A stretch of DNA of 64,000 nucleotides from Candidatus Altimarinota bacterium. Lineage in GTDB: Bacteria > Patescibacteriota > Gracilibacteria > BD1-5 > UBA2023. Positions 1 to 9,325 of this stretch are shown here, piece after piece (within the stretch, counting starts at the first letter, position 1; each line of letters starts with the position of its first letter). The stretch spans positions 62,001 to 126,000 of the forward strand of contig JALQWG010000001.1 of the NCBI GenBank assembly GCA_023260135.1. The letters run 5' to 3'. Made by a program: the position numbers and the translations under genes. The notes beneath the pieces were generated by a model that did no database searches, was not told the DNA's origin, and saw nothing but the letters and a program-made list of their open reading frames with translations.

Positions 1-440
1 GAGAGGATATCTCCATCGTACATATCCTCGATGAGCTTGGCTACCACCTCAGTATCTGTCTCAGAGTAGAATACATATCCCTTTTTCTGGAGTGTATCCT
101 TGAGTTCTCGGTAGTTCTCGATGATACCATTGTGTACGACGAAGAATCTATCCTGGCTCGACTTGTGTGGATGACTATTCGCCTCTGTAACACCACCATG
201 TGTCGCCCAACGAGTATGTGCAATTCCTGTGATATAGGCATCATTCTTGGCTTCGTTTTTCTCGACTTTGGTTGCGAGAGCGGATACCTTGCCCACTGCC
301 TTCTCGAGAAAAAAATGTCCATCAGCTGCAACAGCGAATACTCCAGCAGAGTCATATCCACGATATTCGAGGTTACGAAGTCACTCGATGAGGAGTGGGA
401 GAGGATTTTCTTGGCCATTGTAAGCAAATATTCAGCACAT
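1..440 (-). CDS. glmS: Glutamine--fructose-6-phosphate aminotransferase (GlmS), N-terminal part
   Basis: Only the N-terminal glutaminase domain (about 146 residues) is in the window; the gene runs off the left edge. GlmS makes glucosamine-6-phosphate from fructose-6-phosphate and glutamine, the first step towards UDP-GlcNAc and peptidoglycan. The start reads MCGIFAYNG: Cys2 is the glutaminase nucleophile exposed after Met removal, and the Gly of the near-invariant MCG is encoded by TGA. A second TGA supplies the Gly in LIEGLRNLEYRGYDSAG. The family blocks HTRWATHGG (about residue 86) and VVHNGIIENY follow. A weak promoter (CTGACA, 17 nt, TATCCT) would put the start 8 nt after the -10 box. Family assignment is firm. 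Confidence 0.95.
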
Positions 441-488
441 AGGTTTTTAGGATAGAAGATATAAGATTTTTTGTCAGTTGTTTTTGTC

Positions 489-590
489 ATTCTGATGTTA
501 GGAAGAATCTGCCCTGTGTTTCGAAGATACCAGTAGATGCTTTCCTTCGACAAGCTCAGGACAGGCTCAAGCCTCAGCATGACAGAGAAA
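489..590. repeat. Dispersed imperfect palindromic repeat, copy 1
   Basis: The stretch begins GTCATTCTGATG, contains GGAAGAATCTGCCC and CTTCGACAAGCTCAGGACAG, and ends CAGCATGACAG, so its outer ends are inverted relative to each other. The core GTCATYCTGA...GGAAGRATC recurs near 22934 and inside the RNase R gene near 52833. The rest of 441-873 shows no convincing gene. Confidence 0.55.
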
Positions 591-873
591 CCTGAAGATA
601 ACAAAACCAATCCTATTTTTTGAGGAGAAAAAGTCAAAAAAGAATCAACAAGAGTGTTTATAAAAAATCAATAAAAGTAAGTTCCAGAAAAGAATAAGCT
701 ATGTGAAAAGAATAGAAAAAACCTCGCTTCACGCAGGATTCAGGAACCTTAAATAAGAAGAAGTCAAGGAATTATATCATAAAACCTAATACCCAATACT
801 TAGATTCTCTAGTACCCTACTATCTCATCAACCTACTATCCTACAATATCCAATTTTTGCTTTTTCCTCATGA

Positions 874-901
874 TTGTGACATGATAGGAGAATCATATAA
901 A
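874..901 (+). promoter_or_regulatory. Promoter of the phosphate transporter gene
   Basis: TTGTGA at 874-879 and TATAAA at 896-901 are separated by 16 nt. The ATG of the transporter begins 9 nt after the -10 box, so the mRNA is probably leaderless or nearly so. Confidence 0.6.
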
Positions 902-909
902 ACTTCTCT

Positions 910-1965
910 ATGGAATTCCTCCTCATATTTTTTCTTCTCTTGGTCTGTGCTTTTGAGTTCATTAATGGATTCCACGACACAGCCAATGCAGTAGCGCCGG
1001 TCATCTATACCAATTCACTCTCCCCTCGAAAGTCTGTGATGATTGCTGCTTTTTTTAATTTCCTCGGCGTCGCCATCGGTGGAACTGCAGTAGCGATGGG
1101 TATCATCCACCTCCTCCCGATCGATCATATCATCTGAGAGCCTACAGGATATGGCATCGCAGTGATATCTGCACTTCTCCTCTCATCTATTATTTGGAAT
1201 TTTGGGACTTGGTATCTCGCTATCCCTGCATCGAGTTCGCATACACTCATCGGTTCGATTCTCTGAGTCTCTATCGTCATGTGGTGGCTCGGGGGAGAAC
1301 TCCCACACTGGAACAAGGCTATCGACATTGTGAAGTCACTTTTTCTCTCACCAATTATAGGGTTCGGTCTCGCATTCGGTGGAATGTGGGCAGTACATCA
1401 CATCACAAAAGATACGAGTATATTCGGACATCCAGGGGTTTTTCACAATAGACACCCAAAACACGGTATACAATACGCACTCGTCGCAACCAGTGCATTC
1501 GTCAGTTATGCTCATGGATCCAATGACGGGCAGAAGTGAGTCGGACTCATGATGCTCATCCTCGTTATTCTGGCACCTGGGCATTTCGTCGTTGATACTG
1601 TACCTGCATGGGTCATCGCAGTAATATCACTCTCTCTCGGGCTCGGTACGATGATAGGCTGGAGACGTATCGTCGTAACTCTCGGGGAAAAGATCGGAAA
1701 GCACAAACTCTCGTATGCTCAGGCAACGGTCGCATCACTCATGACTGCGATCACGATAGAATCAGCCTCAACAGTATGACTCCCAGTATCTACAACACAT
1801 ATTATGTCATCTGGTGTTGCGGGTACTATGGGATTCGAATACGGAAAAGAAGGCCTCGACTTCAATACTATGAAACACATAGGTATGGCATGGGTACTCA
1901 CTCTTCCTATCACGGTGATTATGAGTGGAACGATATTTTACATACTACAACTGGTGCTCCTCTAG
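910..1965 (+). CDS. PiT-family inorganic phosphate transporter
   Basis: A 351-residue polytopic membrane protein that should import phosphate (as a metal-phosphate or with H+ or Na+). Both PiT signature repeats are present: FINGFHDTANAVA near residue 18 and SYAHGSNDGQKG near residue 200. A second-half VSTTH motif follows near residue 295. The frame crosses several TGA codons read as Gly, including the residue after NDGQK and the one in STVGLPVSTTH. The stop is TAG. It is a single-gene unit with its own promoter. No PhoU-like accessory partner (DUF47) is seen beside it. Which ion it couples to cannot be told from sequence. Confidence 0.93.
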
Positions 1966-2271
1966 AATAAGTCAATATGCAATTCTCTACCTTTCCTCTC
2001 AAACCCAACATGTCTCTTGTGTTGCTTTGTAGGAACAGGTGATTCTATGATGTGGATTACCTTTCATCGTATAAAAGAAGAAACCCGAGAAAAATCCACT
2101 GCCCCATCCATATGGATAAATATATCAGTACAGTATTCCTTGACTCATAAGGGCATACGAGCAAATATATCAAAAAGCCTCTCTGTTCTATCCTCGGGTA
2201 TGTGAGATGGTGTGTTCATATAATTTAACTTTTATTCATAGTATTTTATAATATATAATTGTCAAAATTAA
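1966..2271. other. Intergenic stretch with at most one doubtful small ORF
   Basis: The only open frame found on the plus strand is 1977-2150 (57 residues, one TGA, starting MQFSTFPLKP). It has no recognisable domain, no clear promoter and an odd composition, so I do not call it a gene. The final part is A+T-rich and leads into the promoter at 2272. Confidence 0.3.
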
Positions 2272-2299
2272 TTGACTTAAAATATTTTCTCTCTATACT
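2272..2299 (+). promoter_or_regulatory. Promoter of short transcription unit 1
   Basis: TTGACT at 2272-2277 and TATACT at 2294-2299 with a 16-nt spacer: a near-consensus sigma-70-type promoter. It drives a transcript that can only run about 55 nt before the terminator at 2333. Confidence 0.65.
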
Positions 2300-2332
2300 C
2301 CGTCCGACCAATGCCGTTCAAATCATTCGTCA

Positions 2333-2362
2333 AAAACTCCCTGAGCAATCGGGGAGTTTTTA
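2333..2362 (+). terminator. Rho-independent terminator of unit 1
   Basis: AACTCCC and GGGGAGTT flank a 9-nt loop and are followed by a T run. Confidence 0.75.
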
Positions 2363-2371
2363 TTGCAAAAT

Positions 2372-2399
2372 TTGACTTCTTCTCCAGCTTCCCTATACT
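2372..2399 (+). promoter_or_regulatory. Promoter of short transcription unit 2
   Basis: TTGACT at 2372-2377 and TATACT at 2394-2399, again exactly 16 nt apart and followed by CC as in unit 1. The next ATG is at 2407, close to the expected start of transcription. Confidence 0.65.
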
Positions 2400-2406
2400 C
2401 CGAATC

Positions 2407-2460
2407 ATGTTCTCTACAACAACTATCATTACCAAGAAGATTACCTCTCCACTCGGATAG
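2407..2460 (+). CDS. Possible 17-residue leader peptide, Thr/Ile-rich
   Basis: The ORF reads MFSTTTIITKKITSPLG and stops at TAG. It lies between a strong promoter and a terminator. Its composition resembles threonine-operon leader peptides such as E. coli ThrL, where Thr/Ile codon runs control attenuation. A related run (TTITKIKKI) follows an ATG at 2536 in the next unit. No threonine biosynthesis gene is downstream, so attenuation of such an operon is not supported. It may equally be part of a small RNA. Confidence 0.3.
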   Translation: MFSTTTIITKKITSPLG

Positions 2461-2493
2461 GCTCTTTGTCGTGATAACTATAGCACAACTCTA

Positions 2494-2523
2494 GACCTCT
2501 CCGAGATATCGGGGAGGTTTTTT
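2494..2523 (+). terminator. Rho-independent terminator of unit 2
   Basis: ACCTCTCC and GGGGAGGT form an 8-bp stem (one G-U) with an 8-nt loop, followed by six T. Confidence 0.8.
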
Positions 2524-2627
2524 AAAACAATATTCATGCACACTGCTCTCACAACCATCACCAAGATCAAGAAGATTCAACTCTACGAGCGGGACTTTTT
2601 ATCATGATGTCATGGATGAAAAATTAA

Positions 2628-2654
2628 AACCGCTCAAAAACTGGGCGGTTTTTT
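2628..2654 (+). terminator. Rho-independent terminator of unit 3
   Basis: AACCGCTC and GGGCGGTT form a stem around a 7-nt A-rich loop, followed by a T run. No clear promoter was found for this third unit. Confidence 0.75.
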
Positions 2655-2716
2655 ACTCGAGAGAATTTTTTGAACCAGATTCCAGATAGTGGTTTTTGAA
2701 AAGTATTCAAAAAGTA

Positions 2717-2744
2717 TTAACAAATATTTATCTCAACATATAAC
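2717..2744 (+). promoter_or_regulatory. Promoter of the 91-residue hypothetical gene
   Basis: TTAACA and TATAAC with a 16-nt spacer. The ATG begins 9 nt after the -10 box, a leaderless arrangement. Confidence 0.5.
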
Positions 2745-2753
2745 TTCACTCAT

Positions 2754-3029
2754 ATGCTCGCACCAACAAGAACGAATTTCCAACATCATGTAGAACCACT
2801 ACCAGTAAAAACTCCAGAATTCCAAAAATGACACGTCATCGTAATAGATGGCACACAGAAAATCGTGATGGCAAAACTCGCAGCCGATGCGGAAAACCCA
2901 ATTACATACAGTGTATGTGATACAGACCTTCGCTGACCTATATTCGGAATTTCCCTAGATCATGCCACCCTAGTTCAAAATGAAGCACTCTCAGATACCA
3001 TTAAAAAGAGAGCAGCAAATTTTGTATAA
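2754..3029 (+). CDS. Hypothetical protein, 91 residues
   Basis: I do not recognise the family. The frame opens at ATG, crosses two TGA codons (Gly in FQKGHVIV and DLRGPIFG) and ends at TAA. The protein begins MLAPTRTNFQHHVEP, is soluble-looking and mixed in charge, and has no signal peptide or membrane segment. Under the standard code no ORF would be called here. It has its own promoter and is followed directly by a terminator, so it is probably a monocistronic small gene. Confidence 0.6.
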
Positions 3030-3032
3030 TCC

Positions 3033-3060
3033 TTGCCCTTTCCCCTCCCTTCCATATACT
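3033..3060 (+). promoter_or_regulatory. Promoter overlapping a terminator, upstream of glutathione peroxidase
   Basis: TTGCCC (3033-3038) and TATACT (3055-3060) are 16 nt apart. The -10 box forms the loop of the hairpin that ends the upstream gene. Confidence 0.5.
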
Positions 3061-3073
3061 GGAAGGGATTTTT
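3046..3073 (+). terminator. Rho-independent terminator with a -10 box in its loop
   Basis: TCCCTTCCA pairs with TGGAAGGGA around TATAC and is followed by five T. It ends transcription of the 91-residue gene. Confidence 0.75.
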
Positions 3074-3087
3074 AACAACAATAGTAT

Positions 3088-3570
3088 ATGTCATCGATCT
3101 ACGATATCACCGTCCAGAAAACAAATGGGGAAACAATCTCCATGAGTGAGTACAAGTGAAAAGTTCTCCTCATCGTCAATACCGCCACCAAGTGTGGGCT
3201 CGCGCCACAGTTCGAGGAACTCGAGGAACTCTGGAATACCTACCCTCATGATGAATTTGTGGTGCTCGGTTTTCCATGCAATCAGTTCCTCGGTCAGGAG
3301 CCTGAGACCAACGAGACAGTCGAGCAAGTCTGTCAGATGAATTTTGGTGTGACATTCCCACTATTTGCTAAGATAGATGTAAATGGCAAAAATACACATC
3401 CACTATTCCAATATCTCAAGTCAAAAACTCGTTGGTTCTGGAAGAGGAGGATATCATGGAACTTCACCAAGTTCCTCATAGACCAAGAGTGAAATCTCGT
3501 CGAGAGATATGCACCAACTGTCAGTCCAAAGAGCCTAAAAGACACTATCGAAAAACTTCTCGATAAGTAG
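3088..3570 (+). CDS. Glutathione peroxidase family protein
   Basis: A 160-residue thioredoxin-fold peroxidase that reduces hydroperoxides using a thiol donor (often thioredoxin in bacteria). The catalytic Cys lies in NTATKCGLAP near residue 38, where the family has NVASKCG. GFPCNQF (about 68-74) and the WNFTKF block (about 127) carry the conserved Gln, Trp and Asn. It is the Cys form, not a selenoprotein; the in-frame TGA codons lie at ordinary Gly positions (EYKGKVLL, DQEGNLV). Length is normal. It ends 2 nt from the convergent gene on the other strand. Confidence 0.93.
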
Positions 3571-3572
3571 TT

Positions 3573-5024
3573 TTAGTTGAGACCTGCGGTATAAAATAAC
3601 GTATATTTGTCCTTCTCGAGTGTATTCATATTGTCGAGATAGAGATCATATCATACATGTGTCACGATAGGATAATATCCCGACATTGGTGTCGTCATGA
3701 CGATGAAGTTATCAAATCCCTGAAGTGGAGAAGTATCCTTCCCTTGGACATAGACCTCACCGAGAGATGCTGCGAGAGTATTGCTGAGCTTACGAGCGAG
3801 ATCAGACTGCCAAGTTGAGTCAATGATGAGATTCATAGAGATATTTCCTTGGCTTATCTTTTTTACACTGTCAAAAAATTCCTTCGTCAGGAGTTCAGAA
3901 GGGATGGATATCCTCCCATTGTACGCATCGATGAATATCATGTCATATTTCTCTCCTGCAAGTATCTTCTCACGGATGAGGTAGCGTGCAGACTGCTTGT
4001 AGAAGTTGATCTTGGGGTGGAGCTTCTCACCGAGGAACTCCTCTTCTGCTATATGATCGAGTGCGCCATCGATATCACAGACATCGAGTACCTCGATATA
4101 GTCCCGAGTAGCGATATCTTGAGGCAGGGTGAATCCTGCAGCACCGATGATGAGGACTTTTTTTGGTTTTTGTTCGTCGATAATCCGCGTGATATCCTGT
4201 ATATATCCGAAGTAGCTCTTGCCTGTTGTTATATCAATTCCAGAGCTATTGGAACCATTCATAGAAAAAAGTCTGCGGTTCTGAAACTGATGGATAACAA
4301 TATCATTGTACATCGTACTCTCTCTGTGTATCTCGCTCGCTGATGTCCGTGTGAGTCCAGTCGGAGAGGCAAATACGAGAATGAGAAATACGAGATAGAC
4401 TATGTTAAAACCATAGAGCCAGTTCTGTCACTCCTTGCGTATATATACTATGAGGATGATGAGTGAGAGGACTGCGAGGATGATACCATTGATGATGATA
4501 GACCGCTCGACACCAATATATGCAAAAAACACGAGTGATGTCACTACACTTCCCATAAAAGATCCAATCGTCGAGAAAAACAAGAGTTTTCCGATGATAA
4601 TAGCCTTTTCCTCTCCATGTATAAGCTCAGAGAGGAGTGGTATAGTCTGACTCGCGAGAAATACTGGAAATACAAAAAGTACAGATATCGTCAAAAATAC
4701 TGGCACAAAGTACCCTATCTTCCATCCGAGTGTGTACTCGAGGAGCGTATTCTCGAGTGGAAATGCAACGAGAGTATAGAGTATGGAGGCGAGGAGGAGA
4801 TTCCAAAATATTTTTTTCTTGATCTCTGTCGCCGTATGCCCTGCAGCATATACACCACCACGATAGTATCCATAGCTGAGTGCGAGGAGGATAATACCGA
4901 GGATGATAGAAGTCGCTATCGCATTGCTCCCGATGATAGGAATAGAGTTGCGGATAGCCATGATCTCGACAGAGAGAGTCGTGAATCCCTCGAGGAATGC
5001 GATGATATAGAGGATGAAGTTCAT
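3573..5024 (-). CDS. Membrane-fused spermidine synthase-like protein
   Basis: A 483-residue protein. The first 210 or so residues carry about six hydrophobic helices; the C-terminal half is a Rossmann methyltransferase/spermidine-synthase fold. Visible blocks are VLIIGAAG (nucleotide-binding glycines), EVLDVCDIDGAL (acidic end of beta 2), and the motif FIDAYNGRISIPSELLTKEFF split over the active-site Asp region. The fused form matches the MFS/spermidine-synthase architecture. A TGA after YIRKE joins the membrane and soluble parts, so under the standard code it would be split. Polyamine synthesis is the family expectation, but the substrate is unproven. Stops at TAA, 2 nt from the peroxidase gene. 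Confidence 0.85.
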
Positions 5025-5085
5025 AGAAAAATAGAGTTAACGCTCTCCATAGTATAGATGAATCGTCTATTTGCAACTCTGATTC

Positions 5086-5736
5086 CTAGAGAAAAAACTC
5101 CCTATACCCGATGATGAGTATCGCGAGGTCAGCAAATATATGGAATATCCATGCACTCCAGATACCTCATGTCCGTTCGTAGAGCCATGAGAAAAACACT
5201 CCTCCGAGAATGAGTCCCACGAGTGCGAGCCCGAGTATCCATCCTGAGAACCAAGTACCAAATATCGTGATATGATACAGTGAGAACATGAGAGCCGAGA
5301 GGGCATACGCACCCACTCTGGATATGCTCGACATCTGGTAGTGCACAATCCCGCGGAAGAAATACTCCTCCAGGAGTGAGTTGCCGAACATGATATAGAG
5401 AAATACAATCAAAAATGTCTGTTCTGTAATATGTCGAGCCTCCATACTCGCACGTATCGCCGACCAGTCTATCATGTCCCTGAGGAGCATATACGTCACC
5501 CCTATCACGACCATCGAGACGAGTCCGAGCGAGACACCATAGATGACACTCGTGCGACTCATCTTCCCTGCTCGTCATACAGTCCTATTGCATATATATG
5601 CGATAATGAGAGGAATGACCAAAAATGATACTATCTTCTGAATCATCTGAACACTATAGACTGGATGATAGATATTCTCAGTGATATAGAGGAGGACACA
5701 GGCGACGAGTGTGTAGATGAGGATGGATTTTTGCAT
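5086..5736 (-). CDS. CPBP-family intramembrane glutamic protease (CAAX protease-like)
   Basis: A 216-residue membrane protein with an N-terminal helix (MQKSILIYTLVACVLLYIT) and five or so more segments. Motif 1 is SLLEEYFFRG (EExxxR), motif 2 is FSLYHITIFG, and a third His lies in HIFADLAI, so all catalytic positions of the ABI/CPBP family are present. Two TGA codons are read as Gly (TVGRAGK and ERTGGIW). It likely cleaves a membrane or prenylated substrate or matures a small peptide; the substrate is unknown. It is 61 nt upstream of the spermidine-synthase-like gene on the same strand. Confidence 0.9.
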
Positions 5737-5747
5737 AAGAGCTGAAT

Positions 5748-5954
5748 TTATTCCGTCAACAATGAGAGTATGCGTTCCGCAGTAATCAAACCACCCTCTT
5801 CTATTAATGAATCCAGAATCTGTATAACTCTCTTTTCTTCGAGGATTCTAACGGCTCAACACATTTCGGATACGATGTGTGAATCTACTCATGTATTATT
5901 ATTTTCGATAAGTCTGCACAATTCCGTACGAGCTAGTGATTGGTACTCTTGCAT
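5748..5954 (-). CDS. Hypothetical protein, 68 residues
   Basis: Reads MQEYQSLARTELCRLIENN and ends ILSLLTE before TAA. It is helical and charged with no signal peptide. Two TGA codons are read as Gly. It precedes the CPBP protease gene by 11 nt and so is probably co-transcribed. Not recognised. Confidence 0.5.
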
Positions 5955-6032
5955 AAAAAAACCAAAAACAATGTAAATTCCCTCGATTGTATGAGAATCT
6001 CAGAGAAAATCAAAACAAGAAAAAATCTCCAA

Positions 6033-6302
6033 TTAATGGAGATATGTTCCTGGAGTATTATCGGTATTATTAGTTTCTCAATACTGGAGTATAAATTCCC
6101 GAAGTTCATGAGGGTTGAGCATTCACTCATTATCAAGTTTTACTCGAATAACTTCTAATACCTGTAGTGCAACATCACGTTCAAGATTGGCTACCACATC
6201 GAGCATAGGCTGATCGTCTGCTCAATATTCGTATCACTGAGCAAGTATAACATGAGTAAGTGCTGCATATGGGTCACGAAAACCAAGTATTTTATCTGAC
6301 AT
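6033..6302 (-). CDS. Hypothetical protein, 89 residues
   Basis: Starts MSDKILGFRDPYAALTH and ends NNTDNTPGTYLH before TAA. It is soluble-looking and rich in Asp, Glu and Leu. Four TGA codons read as Gly, so it is invisible under the standard code. It is the first gene of a probable minus-strand run towards the 68-residue gene and the CPBP protease. No family recognised. Confidence 0.55.
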
Positions 6303-6423
6303 ACTATTAGATGAGTAAACTAGAAATTAATATAGATATATTTTATTAAAAGTCAAAACAAGAAAAAATCCAACCAAGAAGTGAGATTATTTGATATTTT
6401 TGTTACTCCTATATAATAAGGAT

Positions 6424-7488
6424 ATGAATATTAAAAACTCTGAGCACTTCTCGGAACTATTCTCTCCAGTTGACGGGGAAAGTATTAAGTTATGGGAAGA
6501 AGCTGCATATACTTGATTTACAATATTTAAAGAATATAAAAGTCCTTTCGTTGAAACAAATGAGTGAAAAAATGACTTATATTGCCTAATTAGACTATGA
6601 TTTAGGAATTGAGATTCTTCAGAAGATAAACTACTAAACTTTGATGTATCAATTCAAAGTAGATACCTTCAGAAAAATCATTTTCTGCTTAGTTGAAATG
6701 AAAAAGATGAAACCTTCCCCAAAAAGGAATCAATAGAAAAATTTAGTAAGAGCCATATTCCCTTTTGAATACATTCATCGGAAAAGTCCAAGGCATACTA
6801 CAATACTAAAACAAAAACGATTCTCTTTAATAAAAAAGAACTGAGTCTTAGACAGTTTATTGATGAGATATTCTGAATTCACGTTAAGAGTGCAAGTTTA
6901 TGAAATAATATAAGATATCATTACTCTAGCTTGTTGATATCATATATATTTAAATACTTCACATACTATTTTTGGTACAAAATAATTCATAGATTGATAA
7001 TTTGATGATGAAAAATTAACGATGAAGAATACTTTGAATATTTTCTATTCAACTGAACAAAGATTAAAATGGAGGAAGATAGCAAAGATTCCCTTTTTAA
7101 TTCAAACAAAAAAGAAATAGAAAAATTTAAAGAAAATAAAAATTCTGTGGAAGTACAGTTACCTTTATTTGGGTGAAAGCTACATATGAATAAAAATTGA
7201 TTATTTTGGTGAATATTTACTCTATGATGTTTTGCAATCCTTTATTTTTGTAAGAAATGTTGAGATTACTGGATTATAAAACTGTTCGAATTTTATAAAG
7301 ATAATGAAGTTATATCGTGAGTTCTTATAATAGTATGGTTATTTATTTTTAGTTTTATATTTAGTCAAATATTACCTGGAATTAGCCTATATATAATGAA
7401 TGCAATAATTAGCCTCCGAAAATGAATATTAAATAGATTTTATTATGAATGACTAAATTACGATTCTTGAAATAATCCCTATAAGTAA
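6424..7488 (+). CDS. Hypothetical membrane-anchored protein, very UGA-rich
   Basis: A 354-residue frame that stays open only if TGA is sense: 21 of its 24 glycines are TGA, including three in a row (IIGGGKIN, about residue 192). It begins MNIKNSEHFSELF, is Lys, Asn, Phe and Ile rich, and ends in two hydrophobic segments (about 268-285 and 305-330). Base composition is clearly A+T-richer than its neighbours, which suggests a recently acquired or weakly selected gene. A -10 box TATAAT lies 6 nt before the ATG, with a TTTGAT box 16 nt further up. A terminator follows directly. No family recognised. Confidence 0.7.
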
Positions 7489-7514
7489 AAACCCTCCAAA
7501 CTCGGAGGGTTTTT
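7487..7514. terminator. Bidirectional rho-independent terminator
   Basis: AAAAACCCTCC and GGAGGGTTTTT with a 6-nt loop. It lies between convergent genes and can serve both. Confidence 0.85.
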
Positions 7515-7525
7515 ACTTAATTTTA

Positions 7526-9307
7526 CTACTTATTCGTCTCCCTCACCTTGATATGTAACTCCCTGAGTTGTTCCTCATCCACATATGCAGGTGCATTCAT
7601 CATCGCATCTTCTGCCTTACCACTCTTCGGGAATGCATAGATCTCACGGATATTGGTCTCGTCGCGGAGTATCATGAGGAGTCGGTCGAATCCGAATGCG
7701 AATCCTCCATGTGGAGGAACACCATACTGGAACGCTGAGTACATCGCTCCGAATTTTTCCTTCACTTCTTCTTCCCCCTTGCCCACGATGTTGAACGCCT
7801 TCACGAGTGCCTCGATATTGTGGTTGCGGATAGAACCGGAGAGGATCTCATAACCGTTACATGCGAGGTCGTACTGACATCCGTAGATCGAGAGTGGATC
7901 AGGATTGCCATCGAATGCCGTTGCTCCACCATGAGGCATCGAGAATGGATTGTGTTCGAAGTCATATGAACCATCATCCTTCTGCTCGTACATCGGGAAG
8001 TCCGTCACCCAGCAGAACGCGAGTTCAGTCGAGTCCACGAGTGAGAATCTATCTCGACACGCGAGACGTACTTGTCCGAGGACTTTACATGTCGTCTTGT
8101 AGTCTCCAGCTCCGAAGAATATCATATCTCCTACCTGTGGTGCGAGCTTCGCCTCGAGTGATGCGAGTTCATTGCCGGTGAAGAACTTCAGAATCGGAGA
8201 CTTTGGACCGTCAGCCTCGTAGATGATATATGCGAGTCCTCCTGCACCGTTCGCCTTCGCGACTTCTGTGAGTGAATCAATCTCAGAACGAGAGAGAGTC
8301 TTCCCCTCGAGCTTCATCGCCTTCACGATACCACCATCCTTCACGGTATTCGCGAAGAGTGAGAATCCAGAATCCGCAAACTCAGCAGTAAAATCCTCGA
8401 AGTGCATATCGAATCGGATATCTGGCTTGTCTGAACCGTATGTATCGACTGCTTCCTTGTGTGTGAGACGGCGGAATGTTCCATCTGCGTTCATGTTCAC
8501 GATCTTTTTGTCAGTTATATCCTTAATGAGAGACTTCGCAAAAGGCTCAGCAACAGCAAATACATCTTCTTGCTCGACGAAGCTCATTTCACAGTCTATC
8601 TGGTAGAACTCACATGAGTGACGATCTGCGCGAGGGTCTTCGTCACGGAAACACGGAGCAATCTGGAAGTACTTATCCACTCCACCAACCATGAGAAGTT
8701 GCTTGTATTGCTGTGGTGCCTGAGGAAGTGCATAGAACTTCCCATGATGCAGACGTGACGGGATGAGGTAGTCACGTGCACCCTCTGGAGATGAGACGGT
8801 GAATATAGGAGTCTGTACCTCGAGGAATCCATTGGTAGTGAACCAATCACGAGTATACTTGTTCATCTCGGCACGGAATGCTATCTTATCGAACACGGAC
8901 TTGCGTCTGAGGTCGAGGTAGCGATACTTGAGACGGATGTCTTCGTTGGCTCCTGTATGTTCAGATATCTCGAACGGTGGAACTTCAGACTTCGAGAGGA
9001 CTTCTGCATGAGTGATGATGACCTCGATCTCTCCTGTAGAGAGTTTATCATTGGTTTGCCCTTCTGGACGTGCGCGGACAGTTCCCGTGAGTTTCACGAC
9101 ATACTCCGAGCGAAATGTATCTGCCACCTTCCATGCTCCTTCGTTTTCCTGAGGATCATAGACAGTCTGTGTGATACCATAGCGGTCGCGGAGGTCGATA
9201 AATATGAGTCCTCCATGGTCGCGTCGGTTGGCTACCCAACCTGAGAGAGTGACAGTCTGTCCGATATGTGATGCGTTGAGCTCGCCAGCGGTATGTGAAC
9301 GGTGCAT
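7526..9307 (-). CDS. aspS: Aspartyl-tRNA synthetase (bacterial type)
   Basis: A 593-residue class II synthetase of normal length for bacterial AspRS. It has the N-terminal OB anticodon-binding domain (SGWVANRRDHGGLIFIDLRDR), the catalytic core with motif 2 around FRDEDPRADR, the GAD insertion in the middle, and motif 3 GFAFGFDRLLM near the C-terminus. It charges tRNA-Asp. The reading frame contains no TGA at all, like the other highly expressed translation genes here. The start MHRSHTAGELNASHIG fits the family. Confidence 0.97.
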   Translation of the reverse strand: MHRSHTAGELNASHIGQTVTLSGWVANRRDHGGLIFIDLRDRYGITQTVYDPQENEGAWKVADTFRSEYVVKLTGTVRARPEGQTNDKLSTGEIEVIITHAEVLSKSEVPPFEISEHTGANEDIRLKYRYLDLRRKSVFDKIAFRAEMNKYTRDWFTTNGFLEVQTPIFTVSSPEGARDYLIPSRLHHGKFYALPQAPQQYKQLLMVGGVDKYFQIAPCFRDEDPRADRHSCEFYQIDCEMSFVEQEDVFAVAEPFAKSLIKDITDKKIVNMNADGTFRRLTHKEAVDTYGSDKPDIRFDMHFEDFTAEFADSGFSLFANTVKDGGIVKAMKLEGKTLSRSEIDSLTEVAKANGAGGLAYIIYEADGPKSPILKFFTGNELASLEAKLAPQVGDMIFFGAGDYKTTCKVLGQVRLACRDRFSLVDSTELAFCWVTDFPMYEQKDDGSYDFEHNPFSMPHGGATAFDGNPDPLSIYGCQYDLACNGYEILSGSIRNHNIEALVKAFNIVGKGEEEVKEKFGAMYSAFQYGVPPHGGFAFGFDRLLMILRDETNIREIYAFPKSGKAEDAMMNAPAYVDEEQLRELHIKVRETNK

Positions 9308-9325
9308 AAGAATAGGAGTTAGGGA

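Noticed and set aside
1977-2150. 57-residue ORF after the phosphate transporter
   Set aside because: No promoter, domain or conservation signal; composition looks random.
3088-3570. Selenocysteine at TGA codons (for example in glutathione peroxidase)
   Set aside because: The active-site residue is a normal Cys codon and the TGA codons are at ordinary Gly positions in this and dozens of unrelated genes; no SECIS-like hairpin follows them.
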